Source of the DNA: Triparma columacea
Lineage: Eukaryota; Sar; Bolidophyceae; Parmales; Triparmaceae
NCBI GenBank assembly: GCA_030267965.1
Contig: BRYA01000190.1
Coordinates: 26,834 to 90,833 of the forward strand
Reading direction: 5' to 3'
DNA: 64,000 bases
The position numbers were made by a program, and so were the translations under genes. The notes under the pieces are model-generated. The model saw only the letters and a list, made by a program, of their open reading frames with translations. It did no database searches and was not told the origin of the DNA. Shown piece by piece: positions 10,786-22,190 of this stretch (positions are counted from its first letter, which is position 1; every line of letters starts with the position of its first letter).

Positions 10786-12286
10786 ATGGGCCTTGACGTG
10801 AAAGAGAAGGTATGTGTTGTGGTATAACGTCTTTGGTGTCGACTATTCGCGGGTGAATTTGCGCAATTTGAGCTTTATTCATCCATTGTGTTATCGTGCC
10901 TATCGAACAATCACTTCGACTAGGAAGTTTATTCAATGGTTTGGGACTGTCAGTGTCTCGCGGTACCTTCCCACTATTATTTTAGTTGCATACTCTCCCA
11001 ATGTGCCATATTCTCCTTCTCACTCCTTCTTAAACTCTAATCAGAACCTCCTCAAATTCCTCGGGAAGCACATTCTCCCACCATGCATCGTAATCCCTTA
11101 CGTTTACAAGACATACTTCGCCGGCAAGCCTTTGGAGATAGTAGGTTTCCTCTATATTTGCTACCTTCTTTACAAGATGGTCGTTTACCCTCTTTACTTC
11201 AAGCTCAAAATCACAACTTGGGGGAGGGTAAACATTAGGAGCTACGGCAAGTACGCCGTCGTCACTGGAGGTACCTCTGGTATCGGCGAGGCGTTCGTGC
11301 ACACTTTTGGGAGGAAGGGCTTGAACGTGATTGTCGTGAGCAGGTCGCAGGACAAGCTCAACAGGGTTAAGGAGGAGGTAAGAGGGATAGGGCGGCGAGA
11401 GAAGCGAAGCGAAATGAAGCGAGCCGTGAAGAACATTTTCTAAGTCGCTTACATTCTGCGCGTCCCTGCCGCGAACTCTTTGCTCTCGCTCCGCGCCGCA
11501 GTTTGAGCAAAAGTACGAGGGGCTCAAGTGCGAAGTCTTGGCTTACGACTTCAACCAGACTGACAAGAAGGTCTTGAGCGCGTTCCAGGGGGAATTCAAG
11601 AGTTTGGTTGAGAGGGTCGGAGGCATCGGGGTGCTCGTCAACAACGTTGGCATGAGCAATGACGACCCCCAGTACTTGCACCTGATAGACCAGGGCTTGA
11701 TCGACAGCATGCTCAACGTCAACAACGGTGGAACCATGATGATGAGCAGGCTTTGCTTGCCCTTCATGATGAAGCAGAGGAAGGGGGCCGTCATTTGCGT
11801 CAGCTCCGCGAGCTGCACCCACCCCACCCCCTTGCTATCCTGCTACTCCGCGACCAAGGGCTTCGGGAACCAGCTAACCAGATCCATGTTCTATGAGTAC
11901 AAGGAGTTCGGCATAGACTGTATCAGCATCACGCCCTACTACTTTGTCAGCAACATGTTCAAGCGGAGAAGGGAGACCAGGATGGCCCCTTTCCCTGAGA
12001 GGTAAGTGTTATTAGCTTGCACCAAAATGGAAAGCAGCCCTCGCGCTAAAAGGCGCCAATCCCCCCCCTCACACACACACTCCCTCGCATACACCACAGA
12101 ATCATCGACGCGACACTCCCGCTCCTCGGACACGTCGGAGAGGCCAACCCTTACATCGGCCACTGGGTCATGGGTCAGATCGGCCTCAACTACTGGGACA
12201 CCGGAAACGGACTCCTGGGAATCATGAAGAGGAACAAGGCGAGGGCTGAGGCGAAGGCAGCCATGAAGGCGGGGAAGAAAGAGTAG
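10786..12286 (+). CDS. very-long-chain 3-ketoacyl-CoA reductase (HSD17B12/KAR family)
   Basis: Exons 10786-10809, 11045-11377, 11502-12001 and 12100-12286 give 347 residues. The enzyme performs the first reduction in ER fatty-acid elongation, turning 3-ketoacyl-CoA into 3-hydroxyacyl-CoA with NADPH. The first exon codes only eight residues (MGLDVKEK). Membrane segments precede the short-chain dehydrogenase fold. Signatures are TGGTSGIGEAF for cofactor binding, NNVGM, the catalytic serine in CVSSASC, and the YSATK active site. The C-terminus is Lys-rich (KAGKKE), similar to ER retention signals but not a perfect KKxx. A longer non-ATG frame begins at 10814; the spliced model is preferred because its GTATG donor and CAG acceptor keep phase 0. 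Confidence 0.9.
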
Positions 12287-12342
12287 AGTTGATGGGAGGG
12301 ATAGAAAAAGTTTTAGATGTGTTGAAATAAAATGAAGGCTTA

Positions 12343-14042
12343 TTACATTTGAGAGCACTGAACGTTGCTACTGCTGCTGCCATGCCTAGGACCGAAGCCA
12401 TTGCCTTGGTAGAAATTGAAATTGGGATTGTGCCCAAAAAAAGAACCCTCAAAGGGATCGTCGGCCTCGGAATCTTCATCGAAGGGAGAAGACGAGTGGG
12501 GCGACTCTGCACCAAACTGTGTTCAATAGAAGTGAGGTGGGGTGAGGCGAGGCGGGGCGAGAGAGGGCGCCGGATGTGGGCATAACATTTCGTTCTTCCT
12601 AATTTCTGCGCACTCTCACCTCATCCCTCTCGCACTCCTCCAATGCCGTAAATTCCTCCCCCTCCTCCTCCTCCTCCTCCCCCCCATAATTCGGTTCCAG
12701 GATCTTCCTTATTTTCGACTTCTGCTTATCAGTAAGCTGCGACAACCGAAATAGGTTGCGTTAATGGGTTGCGTCAATGGATTGCGTTGTAATGGGTTAG
12801 AAATGTTATCGTCAAGTATAATTATATATTATATTAGGGCCCCAAAGATGGAGCTTAGGAGTAGACGTATAAAATTATGTACTAGTTTGACGATTGGGGT
12901 ATAAATTTCAGGCCTGAATCATTCCCTTCTTGTCCCATTCTCACCTCCATGCCCATCTTCACATCCAGCACAATATACAGCCTCCCGAACCCCCCCCCTC
13001 GACGAGGCATGCCCTCGTTATCAATCCTTAGCACGTCCCCGTTCTTAACACCCTTGCTGTAAGCTACCCTCACAACCCTCCCGTCCAGGTGCCGTATTTC
13101 CTTTTTGAACCCCGTCAAGCTCTCTGCAAAAGAAACCTCAAGGGTTGTAGCAAGGTCATCGTTCTTCCTAGTAAAGCGCTCATCCGGGACCTCATTTATC
13201 ACGAACACCACGTCCCCAGGCTCGGCCTTTGGGACATGGTCTATTTCCCCCCTCAGCCTGACCTTCGAGTTCCCCCTGGTTCCCCGCGCTATTTCCACCT
13301 TCAGGGTAACGAGCTCGCTGATCCCATTCATGGTAGGCTTGGCGATCTGCACCCTCTTCTCTGCCCCCGAATAGAGGTCCTTCAGGGACACGTCGAGGTT
13401 GTACCTCACGTCCCTGGCCCTACGAGGGGCGGAACGCTCCTGCTGGTTGAAAAACGCACGGAGAATGTCTTCATGGGAACCGAACATACCACCCTGCATC
13501 CCACCCCCGAACATCCCCCCCATGTTTGACCCCATGCCCGGGTGGAAGTTCGGCTCAAGAGAGCGCTTCCCAAACCTGTCGTAAAGCTTCCTTTTCACAG
13601 GGTCGTTTAAGGTATCGTAGGCCAAGGATATCTCGTCAAAACGGGCCCTGTCACCGTTCGTCTTGTCGGGGTGGTGCTTAACACATGCCTTTCTGTAGGC
13701 CCTAGTTAACTCCTTCTCCGTTGCCGTCCTCGTGCAGCCCAGGATTTCATAGAAGTCTTCATCGTCGTCGTCGCCTTTGTTTTTATTGTTTTGTTTTTTT
13801 TCTGTTTCGTTACCCGAGTTCTCCCCGTATTGACTGTTTGCCGAACTGCCTTTTGGTCTCTGCCAGCCACCGCGTGTTATGCGATCGAGAGGCGTTGAGG
13901 CTTTAGGCTGTGATGTGGTCGATGGAGGAGGGGTGGTGGGGGGATATTGGCTGATTGAGGGGGTTTGGGGAACAAATGAGGAAAGATCGGTGTGTTGGTG
14001 GGGAAGAAAGAGGGGTCCAAATGCTTTTGCGACGTGGACCAT
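12343..14042 (-). CDS. DnaJ/Hsp40 cochaperone without zinc finger, CaaX-like C-terminus
   Basis: Exons 14042-12945, 12736-12620 and 12516-12343 give 462 residues. It should stimulate Hsp70 ATPase. A low-complexity N-terminal extension of about 105 residues precedes the J domain, which has DFYEILGC and the essential HPD in VKHHPDKTNGD. A Gly/Met-rich linker follows (GMGSNMGGMFGGG). The C-terminal substrate domains are type A-like, but the four CxxCxGxG zinc repeats are absent. The two last exons supply a LTDKQKSKIRKIL helix, an acidic run and an end in NVQCSQM, a CaaX-type prenylation signal as in Ydj1/DNAJA proteins. Stopping at 12882 would read into intron 1. It is convergent with the ketoacyl reductase gene, 56 bp apart. 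Confidence 0.86.
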
Positions 14043-14110
14043 TGAAGGGGAGGGAGGGAAGGAAGAGAGGGATGAGTGAGTGAAAGAAAAAGTCAGGGAA
14101 AGAAGTGGGT

Positions 14111-14224
14111 CTGGTTTTCTCTCCCACGTCACCCATTCCTTTGAAAGACTGTATTTCGTTGTAAATGAATCTGGTTCTCCCCCACGTCACTCCTTTGAAA
14201 GACTGTATTTCGTTGTAAATGAAT
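14111..14224. repeat. two-copy tandem repeat (60 and 54 bp) over a start codon
   Basis: Bases 14111-14170 and 14171-14224 are near-identical tandem copies, sharing the run from CCTTTGAAAG through GTAAATGAAT. Copy 1 has a few extra bases near CACGTCAC. Each copy contains an ATG at the same place (14165 and 14219); the second begins the GST-like protein. The repeat lies in the 176-bp divergent promoter region between the DnaJ and GST-like genes. Confidence 0.93.
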
Positions 14225-15414
14225 CTCTCGGATCTGAAAGTTCCTCCGGAAAACACGAAGCAGATAACACTGGACAAGATTGACAGAGGCCCGCTAGGGA
14301 AAGTCGCCCCAATATTGTCCCTGTTCTCTACCGTTGCGCCACCCTCTGACTACAGCCCTTCGAGGAGTGGTAATAGCTGCTATATGGTGACAGTTGGAAT
14401 CTCGCACTATTGTGAGAAGGCTAGGTGGTGCATGGACTTAATGAGAGCCGACAAGGAGAATGATTTTGATTACTATGAGAGCGCACATGTACCGGGCCTC
14501 GCTGCGCTTTACACGACTGCGCTTGATGGGGGGGTGAGTGCAACACCGATTGTGAAGTTCGCGGACGGGGAGGTGGTGTGGGATTCTACTAAAGTAATGG
14601 ATAAGGTTGTGCCCAAAGCATTTGAGGAAGAGGGGGGGAGGGAGATTGAGGAGTGGATGGACGAGAAGCTAGGGAGCGGGACTCGGTGCTACGCATATTA
14701 TCATCTACTTGGTGGGGATCCTGAGCTGCTGACTGAGCTGGCCACGGACCAGACAAGCTGGGTTGAAAGCAAGATCTTTGGTTTGATGGCCAGGAAGGGG
14801 ATGATACAACCTGGCATGAAAAAATTCATGGGGATCGACAAAGGGGCAATGGAGGACAGCGAGGCGACCATAAGGAGGGTGTTTGATGAGATTGGGGAGA
14901 AGATAGAAGAGGGGGATGGGGATTTCATCATGGGAAACAGGTGAGGGGGGAGGGGGGGGCGACGTGCGATGCGGCGAAAGAAGCGAGCCATGGGAGGGGA
15001 GAGGGTGGTGGAATCCGTAAACTAAGTATACTCTCTGTCTAATTTTCCTCTCTTCACGCTCACCTCCTCAGGTTCACCCGAGCAGACCTAACTTTCGCGG
15101 CCCTAGCGAGCCCTCTGCTCAACCTCTCTCAGTTCAAAAACTCACAGAGACTATACGAGAAGTTCCCCAAGGCACTAAAGGACATGAGCTCTGAGCTCCG
15201 TTCCCACCCTGCAGGTTTGCACGCGATCAAGTGCTACGATGAATACAGGGGGGGGAAGATGGGGAAGGATGGGAGGGTGGAGAAGGGGGTTATGCAAGCG
15301 GTTAGGTTAAGGCAAGGACAAAGAAATAGATTAGGGGTGATTGCTGGGGTGGCGGCTGCGGTAGGGGTGGGGGCTGCGGCGGTTGTGGGAGGGGTTGTTG
15401 GGGTGGTGGGGTGA
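14219..15414 (+). CDS. tail-anchored glutathione S-transferase-like protein
   Basis: Exons 14219-14940 and 15072-15414 join in phase 2 to give 354 residues. The N-terminal half has a GST/thioredoxin-like fold with SHYCEKARWCMDL, where the SxYC(E/x)K pattern fits a glutathione-site helix, and VSATPIVKF with the cis-proline. The C-terminal all-helical part includes the family-like FTRADLTFAALASPLL spanning the splice site. The last 26 residues are an uninterrupted Gly/Ala/Val hydrophobic stretch (VIAGVAAAVGVGAAAVV), so the protein is probably held in a membrane by its tail. The start at 14219 lies in the second copy of a tandem repeat; the ATG in the first copy is out of frame or not connected. 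Confidence 0.78.
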
Positions 15415-15692
15415 ATCGGGGGGGGCGAAAGAGAAGGAGAAAAAATAAATCGTAGAGGCTTGCATTGGTGTACATGTGCTACAGTATTATTGAGGAGGTG
15501 TGGAGGACATTTTTGTCACAGAAGAGCTACTTTTCAAATACACGTATACTGCAGTTTCTGGGGAATCCGTAATCCGTGGCTTATTTACCCGTTATTGACA
15601 ACAACGACTGTAAATTCCCGCTTGAAAGGCTCGGTTTATCATATATTTGTTCCTCTCCTCGACTCGAAGAAGAAAAGGGGAAGCCCTATAAC

Positions 15693-16809
15693 ATGTTTCC
15701 AGTCCGTAGTACCGCGCTTAGAGCCGTCAAGGAGCTGAATTGGGTCAAAAACCGCCCATCAGTTAGCGATATAGGTTCTCGCATCTCTAAAGAAAGTCGA
15801 TCTGATGGTCCATCCCCATCTACCTTCCTCCCCCTCCTGCAGCAACTTCCCGATGTGGAGCACGCGGTTGGGTACGGGTCGGGGGTATTCCCACAGAAGG
15901 ACCATACAAAGAAGGTTATGGTAGATTTGATCCTTGTCACTAATGACCCAAGGAAATGGCATGAGGAGGTGAGCAGCGAGCAAAGCGAGTCGCTGTAAGG
16001 GTCGAGAAAGCTCGCCGCTGAGTCCATTCTCCATCTTACCCCGTCGCTTTCCCTCTCCCTCCCCCCAGAATCTGGGTCGTAATTCGGAACATTACAGCGG
16101 CATTGGTCGTATGATTGGTGGCGGGGGGATAGCCACCATCCAGGGTTCCGGAGGTTGGTTCAACCCGTACGTCAAGATCCTCGGGACCGACGTGAAGTAT
16201 GGCGTGGTCGCGAAGGATGCACTGCTAGAGGATTTAAGGGGGTGGACGGGACTGTATTTTGCGGGTAGGATGCACAAGCCAACGCTAACGCTGAAGGAGG
16301 ACGGCGACGTGGAGGAGGCGAAGAGGGGGAACCTTGAATTTGCAACGGCGGCCGCCGTTTTGGGATTGGGGAGGCGGTTCTCTAAGGTGGAACTGTTTAC
16401 TGAGATATCGTCACTAAGTTACAGGGGGGACCCGAGGATGTTGACGGGTGCTGAAGACCCGAATAAGGTCAGAAAACTTGTGGAGAGCGATGGGCAACTG
16501 AAGAGGTTTGAGAAGCTTTATGCAGATGCGTTGGAAGGGTTGGTAGAGGATAATTTGATCAGGGAGAGCGTGAATGGAGAGTGGTACGAGTGGGATGAGG
16601 AGGCTGGGGAGGCTAGGGAGAAGTTGTTCAGGAGGCTACCGAGGGAGGTCAGGAAGATTGCGGGAGGTGAGAAGGGGGTGGGAAAGGCACTTGAGGGTAT
16701 TGTTTGGAATGCGAGCTTGAGACAGACGGTCAAGGGGGTTGTGACGGCGGGGGTCGGGAAGAGTGCGTGGTATGCGTTGGAAAAGTTTAAGAAGGGGAGG
16801 GGTAAATGA
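15693..16809 (+). CDS. TAMM41: TAM41-type mitochondrial CDP-diacylglycerol synthase
   Basis: Exons 15693-15968 and 16069-16809 join in phase 0 to give 338 residues. TAM41 makes CDP-diacylglycerol on the matrix side of the inner mitochondrial membrane for cardiolipin synthesis. Recognisable elements are HAVGYGSGVFPQ, the nucleotidyltransferase GS motif, then KKVMVDLILVTNDPRKWHEE with the catalytic acidic residue, HYSGIGRMIGG after the intron, and the conserved AGRMHKPTLTL. The Lys-rich C-terminus is typical. The first ATG in frame is at 15693; the frame stays open to 15576 without an ATG, so a further 5' exon with a presequence is possible. Confidence 0.92.
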
Positions 16810-17525
16810 GATAGTTTAAATGTGCAAATGTGTAGTTTCATGCATACTATGTGCGGGGAAGCTTTGATGATCCCCCCCTTCATCGTCCCAAAGTCTTGAA
16901 CAGGCCAAACAATCCGTTTAACCACTATTTTACGCTTAATGTCCTCAGGTTTAGACCCCTTTTTTCTGATCATTTTCCAAAACGGAAAAATTGATAAATA
17001 AAAAAAGGTATGAATAAAAATTGAATATATTTTCTAAATAATTAATGATTGTTCTATGTATCATATGAATTTGAAAAGTTATAAATTTAATTAATGGAAC
17101 TTTTGGAAATCTCACAGACTTAAATTTCATTTTTTTGTTTCATAAATCATTTATATTTTCAAAAATAGTATCAATATATTAATTATAATATCTTAAAGAC
17201 GATAAAGAGCATCTCGAATAGAAAATTTCCATGTTTTAAAAGGTATTAGATATATCCAAAACATTTATCACATTATAATACTTGATACATAATTAGAATT
17301 TTAAGTTTTTGAAAGTAAATTATCATAAATAGGTGAGAAAATCAGATTTCGGATTTGTCAACTTGTGAATCAAAGCCCTCTACTTCAAATTTGACGCAAT
17401 CCACCAGTCAACTGTCCATATTAAATCCACCACCACGTTGGTACCATTTTAACCGGGTATTCCTTCAAAACGAACAAATTTTCCCCCAAGCTCCCAGCTT
17501 TCCCTCTTCTACTACACTTTTTCTG
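16810..17525. other. intergenic region with a strongly AT-rich island
   Basis: From about 16975 to 17345 the sequence becomes very rich in A and T, unlike the GC-rich surroundings, with many short poly-A and poly-T tracts. No coding frame, RNA gene or inverted repeat stands out. The bases 17346-17525 just before the LRR gene look coding-like, but contain no in-frame ATG. Confidence 0.6.
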
Positions 17526-18434
17526 ATGACCAATACGGTGACCGCGGTCACCCTTGAAATAAACGCCGACGACTTCCAAGTAAAGTACTGGGGGGAGTGG
17601 AAGAGGCTGCGTTGGCTAATTGAAAAGCAGGGAAGAAGTGGGCAGAAGCGCTCAGTCCAGACAAGCGAAGTCAATCTTGTTGTAAAAGGCATAGAAACAC
17701 TGCAGGGCAAGCAGGGCGAGCATGGCATGGACCTCTTCTACAACTCGATTAATTTGACCTCTGTGTCGTTCCCTGACATGGCAGGAGATGTGGGTTACAA
17801 ATCCTTCTTCACATGCTCGAAATTGCAAAGTGCGTCCTTCCCCAATGCTAGATATATAGGGCGTTACGCTTTCTCGGGCTGTCGTGCTCTTACCCACGTG
17901 TCGATCCCGAGGATTCACCGTATCGATGATTTTGCGTTCTCCCCCTGTTTTCAACTGCGACATGTCGACCTTCCGTCCTCTGCTAAGGTGGGAAAAAAGG
18001 CGTTTTTCAATTGCTTCTATCTCGAGGCCCTTGCTGCGTCTACTAATTTTGAAGTAGCTCCCGGCGTCAACAACACTGCAGTTATAGCACAGTATCTCCA
18101 CTGGCGATGTGAAATGGACAAAAATAAGGAGCTCTTCAAGACCATGGCGTGCTTGCTCAAACTATGCTCCATGGACGTTGAGGACGATGTCATTTCGAGT
18201 GCAAAACGAAAGCGAGCCTACCCAGCGAACCCACTGACCAACTTTCTTGTCGAAAAGGGTGGGGAAGAATATGGGCTTGCCAAATTTATCATGTCATGGT
18301 TGGGCACGAAGAGGGGCGAGGGGGATTTGAGGGCCGCGGGCAAGGACAAGCTCTATGAGATTGCGAGACAGTACAACCTGCTGAGCAGTGTTAACGAATC
18401 CTGGTGGATGACGCCCCAAGAATTTATCGCATAA
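17526..18434 (+). CDS. BspA-type leucine-rich-repeat protein (LRR_5)
   Basis: A single exon from the ATG at 17526 gives 302 residues; the frame is open back to 17355 but without ATG. It has several BspA-like repeats of the form (A)F..C..L..(V)..P: SFFTCSKLQSASFP, AFSGCRALTHVSIP, FAFSPCFQLRHVDLP and AFFNCFYLEAL. A C-terminal helical domain follows (from about residue 195). Such proteins are greatly expanded in some protists and have mostly unknown binding roles. There is no signal peptide or membrane segment. The absence of introns sets it apart from most neighbours, and it sits beside the AT-rich island, which may hint at a recently duplicated or inserted gene. Confidence 0.72.
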   Translation: MTNTVTAVTLEINADDFQVKYWGEWKRLRWLIEKQGRSGQKRSVQTSEVNLVVKGIETLQGKQGEHGMDLFYNSINLTSVSFPDMAGDVGYKSFFTCSKLQSASFPNARYIGRYAFSGCRALTHVSIPRIHRIDDFAFSPCFQLRHVDLPSSAKVGKKAFFNCFYLEALAASTNFEVAPGVNNTAVIAQYLHWRCEMDKNKELFKTMACLLKLCSMDVEDDVISSAKRKRAYPANPLTNFLVEKGGEEYGLAKFIMSWLGTKRGEGDLRAAGKDKLYEIARQYNLLSSVNESWWMTPQEFIA

Positions 18435-18621
18435 ATGGACTTCTTCTGTTATATTTCCCCAAATGCGCTTGTTATAATGTTCATCTAATTACGGCAACTT
18501 GTATTTGGACTATCCCACGAATCCTTGAAATTACCCCAAAACTATAGAGAGGTGAAGAGTGAAGAGTAAGCCTTTGGGTTTTTCGATTTGTAAACGGATT
18601 AGTTCAAGATTTCCAAACCTA

Positions 18622-21600
18622 ATGTCTTGGCGGGCATCTCGTGCAGGCCAGGCCGACCGCAGTCGGGCGAAGCTGATGCGACACAAGATAAAGTTGGAAG
18701 ACGAGGACGTCAACTTTTCTTCCAAGGGACGGGCCTCGAAGGGTTTATCTTCCATGATTAATTTTTTGGACGAAGGTAAGGTCCCCTGTTACCCCCCTTC
18801 CCCCCCCCCCCACCAATCTTCCCCCCCACGCCCTCCCGACCACCTCCACCTCCCGTATCCTATCTCCCACCCCTCAACTTATCCCTTTCTAACCCCTTCC
18901 CTTGCAACGACTTCCCAACTCTCTACCGATCCTGCCCCTCCCACCTCCCCCCTCCGCCAGGCGAAGCCACAATGTCCAAGAGAAAGAAAGAACTTCGCGG
19001 TCTTGGTGGAACCTACGTCCGACCTTCGACGTCTGACAATACAGTAAGGCCACCTTCAAGTCAGTTAAACGAGGTGAGGCTGGGGGGAGAAGCAGCGACC
19101 GAGCGGTACTTCGAAAACAAGGGGGTTGATACAATATCTGACCTCTCCGCTCACTCTACTACTCCCGACAACCCCCCCCCCCACACACTTCACCCAGGAG
19201 GTGATCAGGTTGAACCAGGCAATCACTGCACATAAGTCGAGGAAGAAATCAAGTGGACGTCCGAACTACAACTACAAGTTCCTCAAGTCGAAGAACGGGG
19301 GTAATTTGGCGGGAAGCTACGGCTCCTCAGGGCGCCCTTTCCATCCTTCCTATCGCCCCTCCTCCTCTTCCTCCCTTTCCTCCACCATGCCCTCCAACTT
19401 CTCCACCTCCAAGCTATCTAGGAGTTCGAGCTACGGCGAATTTGGCTCTCAATCCGGCAACATTCAGAGAGGAAGGTGAGAATCGAGAGGAAGTAGAGCC
19501 CACTCACCACCAACTAACTCCCCCCCTCCCTCCCCACACCCTAGCCTGAGACCGAAGAAGAGACAAACGAATTCCAACTACTCCAATGACGACTTGTCCG
19601 CTTCAAGTGCCAGCGGATCTGACTCGGAGATTATGCAGCACACAAGTAACTCTTCCTCCCGCCGTTCGCAGAATGCCGTCAGAGTTAGTGTTAGTTCTTC
19701 ACCGATTACGGTGCCCGACGACAACGCCTCTCGAAAGGAGCGTTACATCCCCCTCAACACGTCACATAATCCCTCTTATACTTGGAAAACTGCGTTGCTC
19801 TCGTGCGGCTCTAACCACGCCTCCCAGCTTGGGCACAACTCGGGGAAGGCCGGAAAGATCACCCCCTTTGAGAGCAGCTTTAAGGACGTCAAAACTGATG
19901 GACTGACGATTCGTTCGGTTGCAATAGGTGGAGGTGAGTCGGTTTAAACTACTTGTGCTTGTTTTCTCAATCGCTGTTGACCCCCCCCCTCCCTTCACCA
20001 CAGCTTACGGCTTGGCAACCACCTCGAACTATGCTCTCTACGGCTGGGGCACCGGTCCGATCCCCCCTACTGTATCAAATTCTACGCCGTCTCATTTTTC
20101 TCAAACTTACGCGAGCCTCACTAAGGTCAACCTCCCTCAACCGGTCGCTAAGGTGTCATGCGGCACAATGCACGCCGCCTGCATCACCATTAACGGGGTA
20201 CTTTACACCTGGGGATCCGGGGACTCTGGGCGTCTTGGCCACGGGGACACTACCCCTCGTGCCTACCCCACAGCTGTCAAGCTCGACGGGTGCGCATTCG
20301 AGGTTTCATGCGGGGAGAGGCACTGTGCGGTCGTAGTCGAAGCGAACGAGGTGAGAATGGACAAGACACACGAAGTAACTGCCATCAAGCTAAAAGGAAT
20401 GCACCTCCACCCTTCTCTCATCCACTAACGCAATTATCTTCCTCGGCTCGCTTCAATCGCAGCAGGGCTCGAACTTGGGGGGGGGGGGGTATGTTTGTCC
20501 TGAGGGGGAGGAGGAGGTGAGGCCGTACAGGGGGGGAGGCGGCGGCAGTAAAGTGTACGGGAGTCAAGTCCACCGAGTCAAGTCCACTGAGTCAAGTCCA
20601 CCGAGTCAAGTCCACCGAGTCAAGTCTGCGAGTAAACGAACTCCAAAAAACACTAATCACCCCCCTACCCCCTACCCCCAACCCCCCTTAAACCCTCAGA
20701 AACTACCCCCTTCTGCTCCACCCAGGACTGGGACACTGTACACATTCGGTTCCAACAAGGGTGGTCAGCTTGGAACAGGAGACATTGTAAATAGGCTATC
20801 CCCCGCAGTAGTCACTTGTAGTGCTTGGAGGAGGGGGGCGGCAGTGGCGAGGGTCACGTGCGGTATGCATCACACAATCGCAATAGCCGCCACCTTAACG
20901 AACCCTCCTAAGCGGCGTGTCTACGCCTGGGGTTGGGGGGAACATGGAAGGCTGGGGGTGGGGCACGTCGAAATGCTTGTCACGCCGACAGAGGTTGCCC
21001 TGCTGAACCACAGAAACATATTGGACGTCAAGGCGGGGGAGCAACATAGCCTCGCCATGGGTGAGGGGGGGGAAGTTTACAGCTGGGGAAGTAATAGGTT
21101 TGGACAACTCGGCGTGTCCCTCCCCTCAACGTCCCTCCACTTGAACCTGCTGCCTCAAAAGCTACCTCTGCCCACCGTCTCCCCGGTCATCTCCATCAGC
21201 GCCGGGTCCAGACACTCTGGAGTCGTGACGGAGGACGGGGAGGTTGTAACATGGGGATGGGGAGAGGAGGGACAGCTAGGAAACGGGAGGGAGCAGGATG
21301 AACACAGCCCTTACGTGGTTGCGGTCCCCAAAATCAAGGGCGCCAAGGGGAGGGTGAAGCAGCTCTCCCTCGGAATATCACACTCTTTGATTCTAGTAGA
21401 AAACACAAAGATTGGGGTCTTACCAAGTTCGCTCACGCAAGCGGAGGAGAAGAAGGAGAGCCTGGTTGAGGAAGATACCGCAGGGGGGACCGAGGAGGAG
21501 AACAAGGTGGTTGCCATCGTAGATATCCACGCCGAAATGAAGAGAAAAAAACAATTGGAATTTGCAGCCAAGCTAGAGGCGTCCGCAGCACAGGCAGCAA

Positions 21601-22190
21601 TTCAAGCCGACGCAGCGGCAGAAGCGCAGGAAAGGGAACTGCGGGCTGTGGAAGAAAGGAGGGAGAAGGACAAGGAGACGCTCAAGAGGTTCGAAAAGAG
21701 GAAGGAGGAAATTAAGGAGAAAGAGGAGAGGGAGCGGGAAAGGCAAGCAGCAGCAAGGGCAGCCATTGTCTCCGCGCCTCACACGACCAAAAGAGAGCCC
21801 CCTCAGTCCCCTCCTCACACCCCGGCTCCCATCGCAATTCCACGCGTGCGGGACGTTTCGCCCATCAAGAGTCCGTCCCCCCCGCCCATGGCGCCACCAC
21901 CAGTTGTTACCCCACCCCGACCCTCCACCGCATCAAAGGTCTCGTTGGCCCAGCCTTCATCCTACGACCAGGTATACTACCACCCTGAGCAATCTGTGGA
22001 CAAGTGCTTCGTCGCAAATGCAGCCAGGCGCGCCATGATGAGGAAAATAAAACAGTCAGGAGCAAGAGGAAAAGGGGGTAAAGCTGGAAATAATTCATCA
22101 GGCAAAGGCTCTGCAGCCGGAAAGGGAGTCCTGAGGAGAAGCTCCTTCGGCGGCCCTCCGCCATCGCAACAAAAGGTCGCCTCTAGTTAG
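18622..22190 (+). CDS. RCC1-repeat beta-propeller protein with C-terminal coiled coil
   Basis: The model joins 18622-18775, 18961-19073, 19198-19475, 19545-19933, 20004-20350, an uncertain mini-exon 20463-20516, and 20700-22190, about 941 residues (923 without the mini-exon). RCC1 repeats form a seven-bladed propeller used in GTPase exchange or scaffolding. Clear blades carry LYGWGTG, LYTWGSGDSGRLGHGD, LYTFGSNKGGQLGTGD, VYAWGWGEHGRLGVG, VYSWGSNRFGQLG and VVTWGWGEEGQLGNG. The N-terminal 200 residues are basic and Ser-rich. After the propeller come an Ala/Glu/Lys coiled coil (about residues 610-700) and a Pro- and Lys-rich tail. Its partner cannot be named. Confidence 0.85.
20561..20629. repeat. 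14-bp tandem repeat in an RCC1-gene intron
   Basis: The unit GAGTCAAGTCCACC occurs four times in a row with one change, then a partial fifth copy. A unit of 14 does not keep reading frame, which supports placing this stretch in the intron between 20517 and 20699. Confidence 0.92.

Noticed and set aside
12882..12944. DnaJ ending at 12882
   Set aside because: The last residues are intron read-through after a GTGAG donor; downstream exons give a CaaX end typical of type A DnaJ.
20475..20699. Coding reading of the 14-bp repeat in the RCC1 gene
   Set aside because: The frame is open, but a 14-base unit does not preserve frame and splice sites at 20517 and 20699 flank it.
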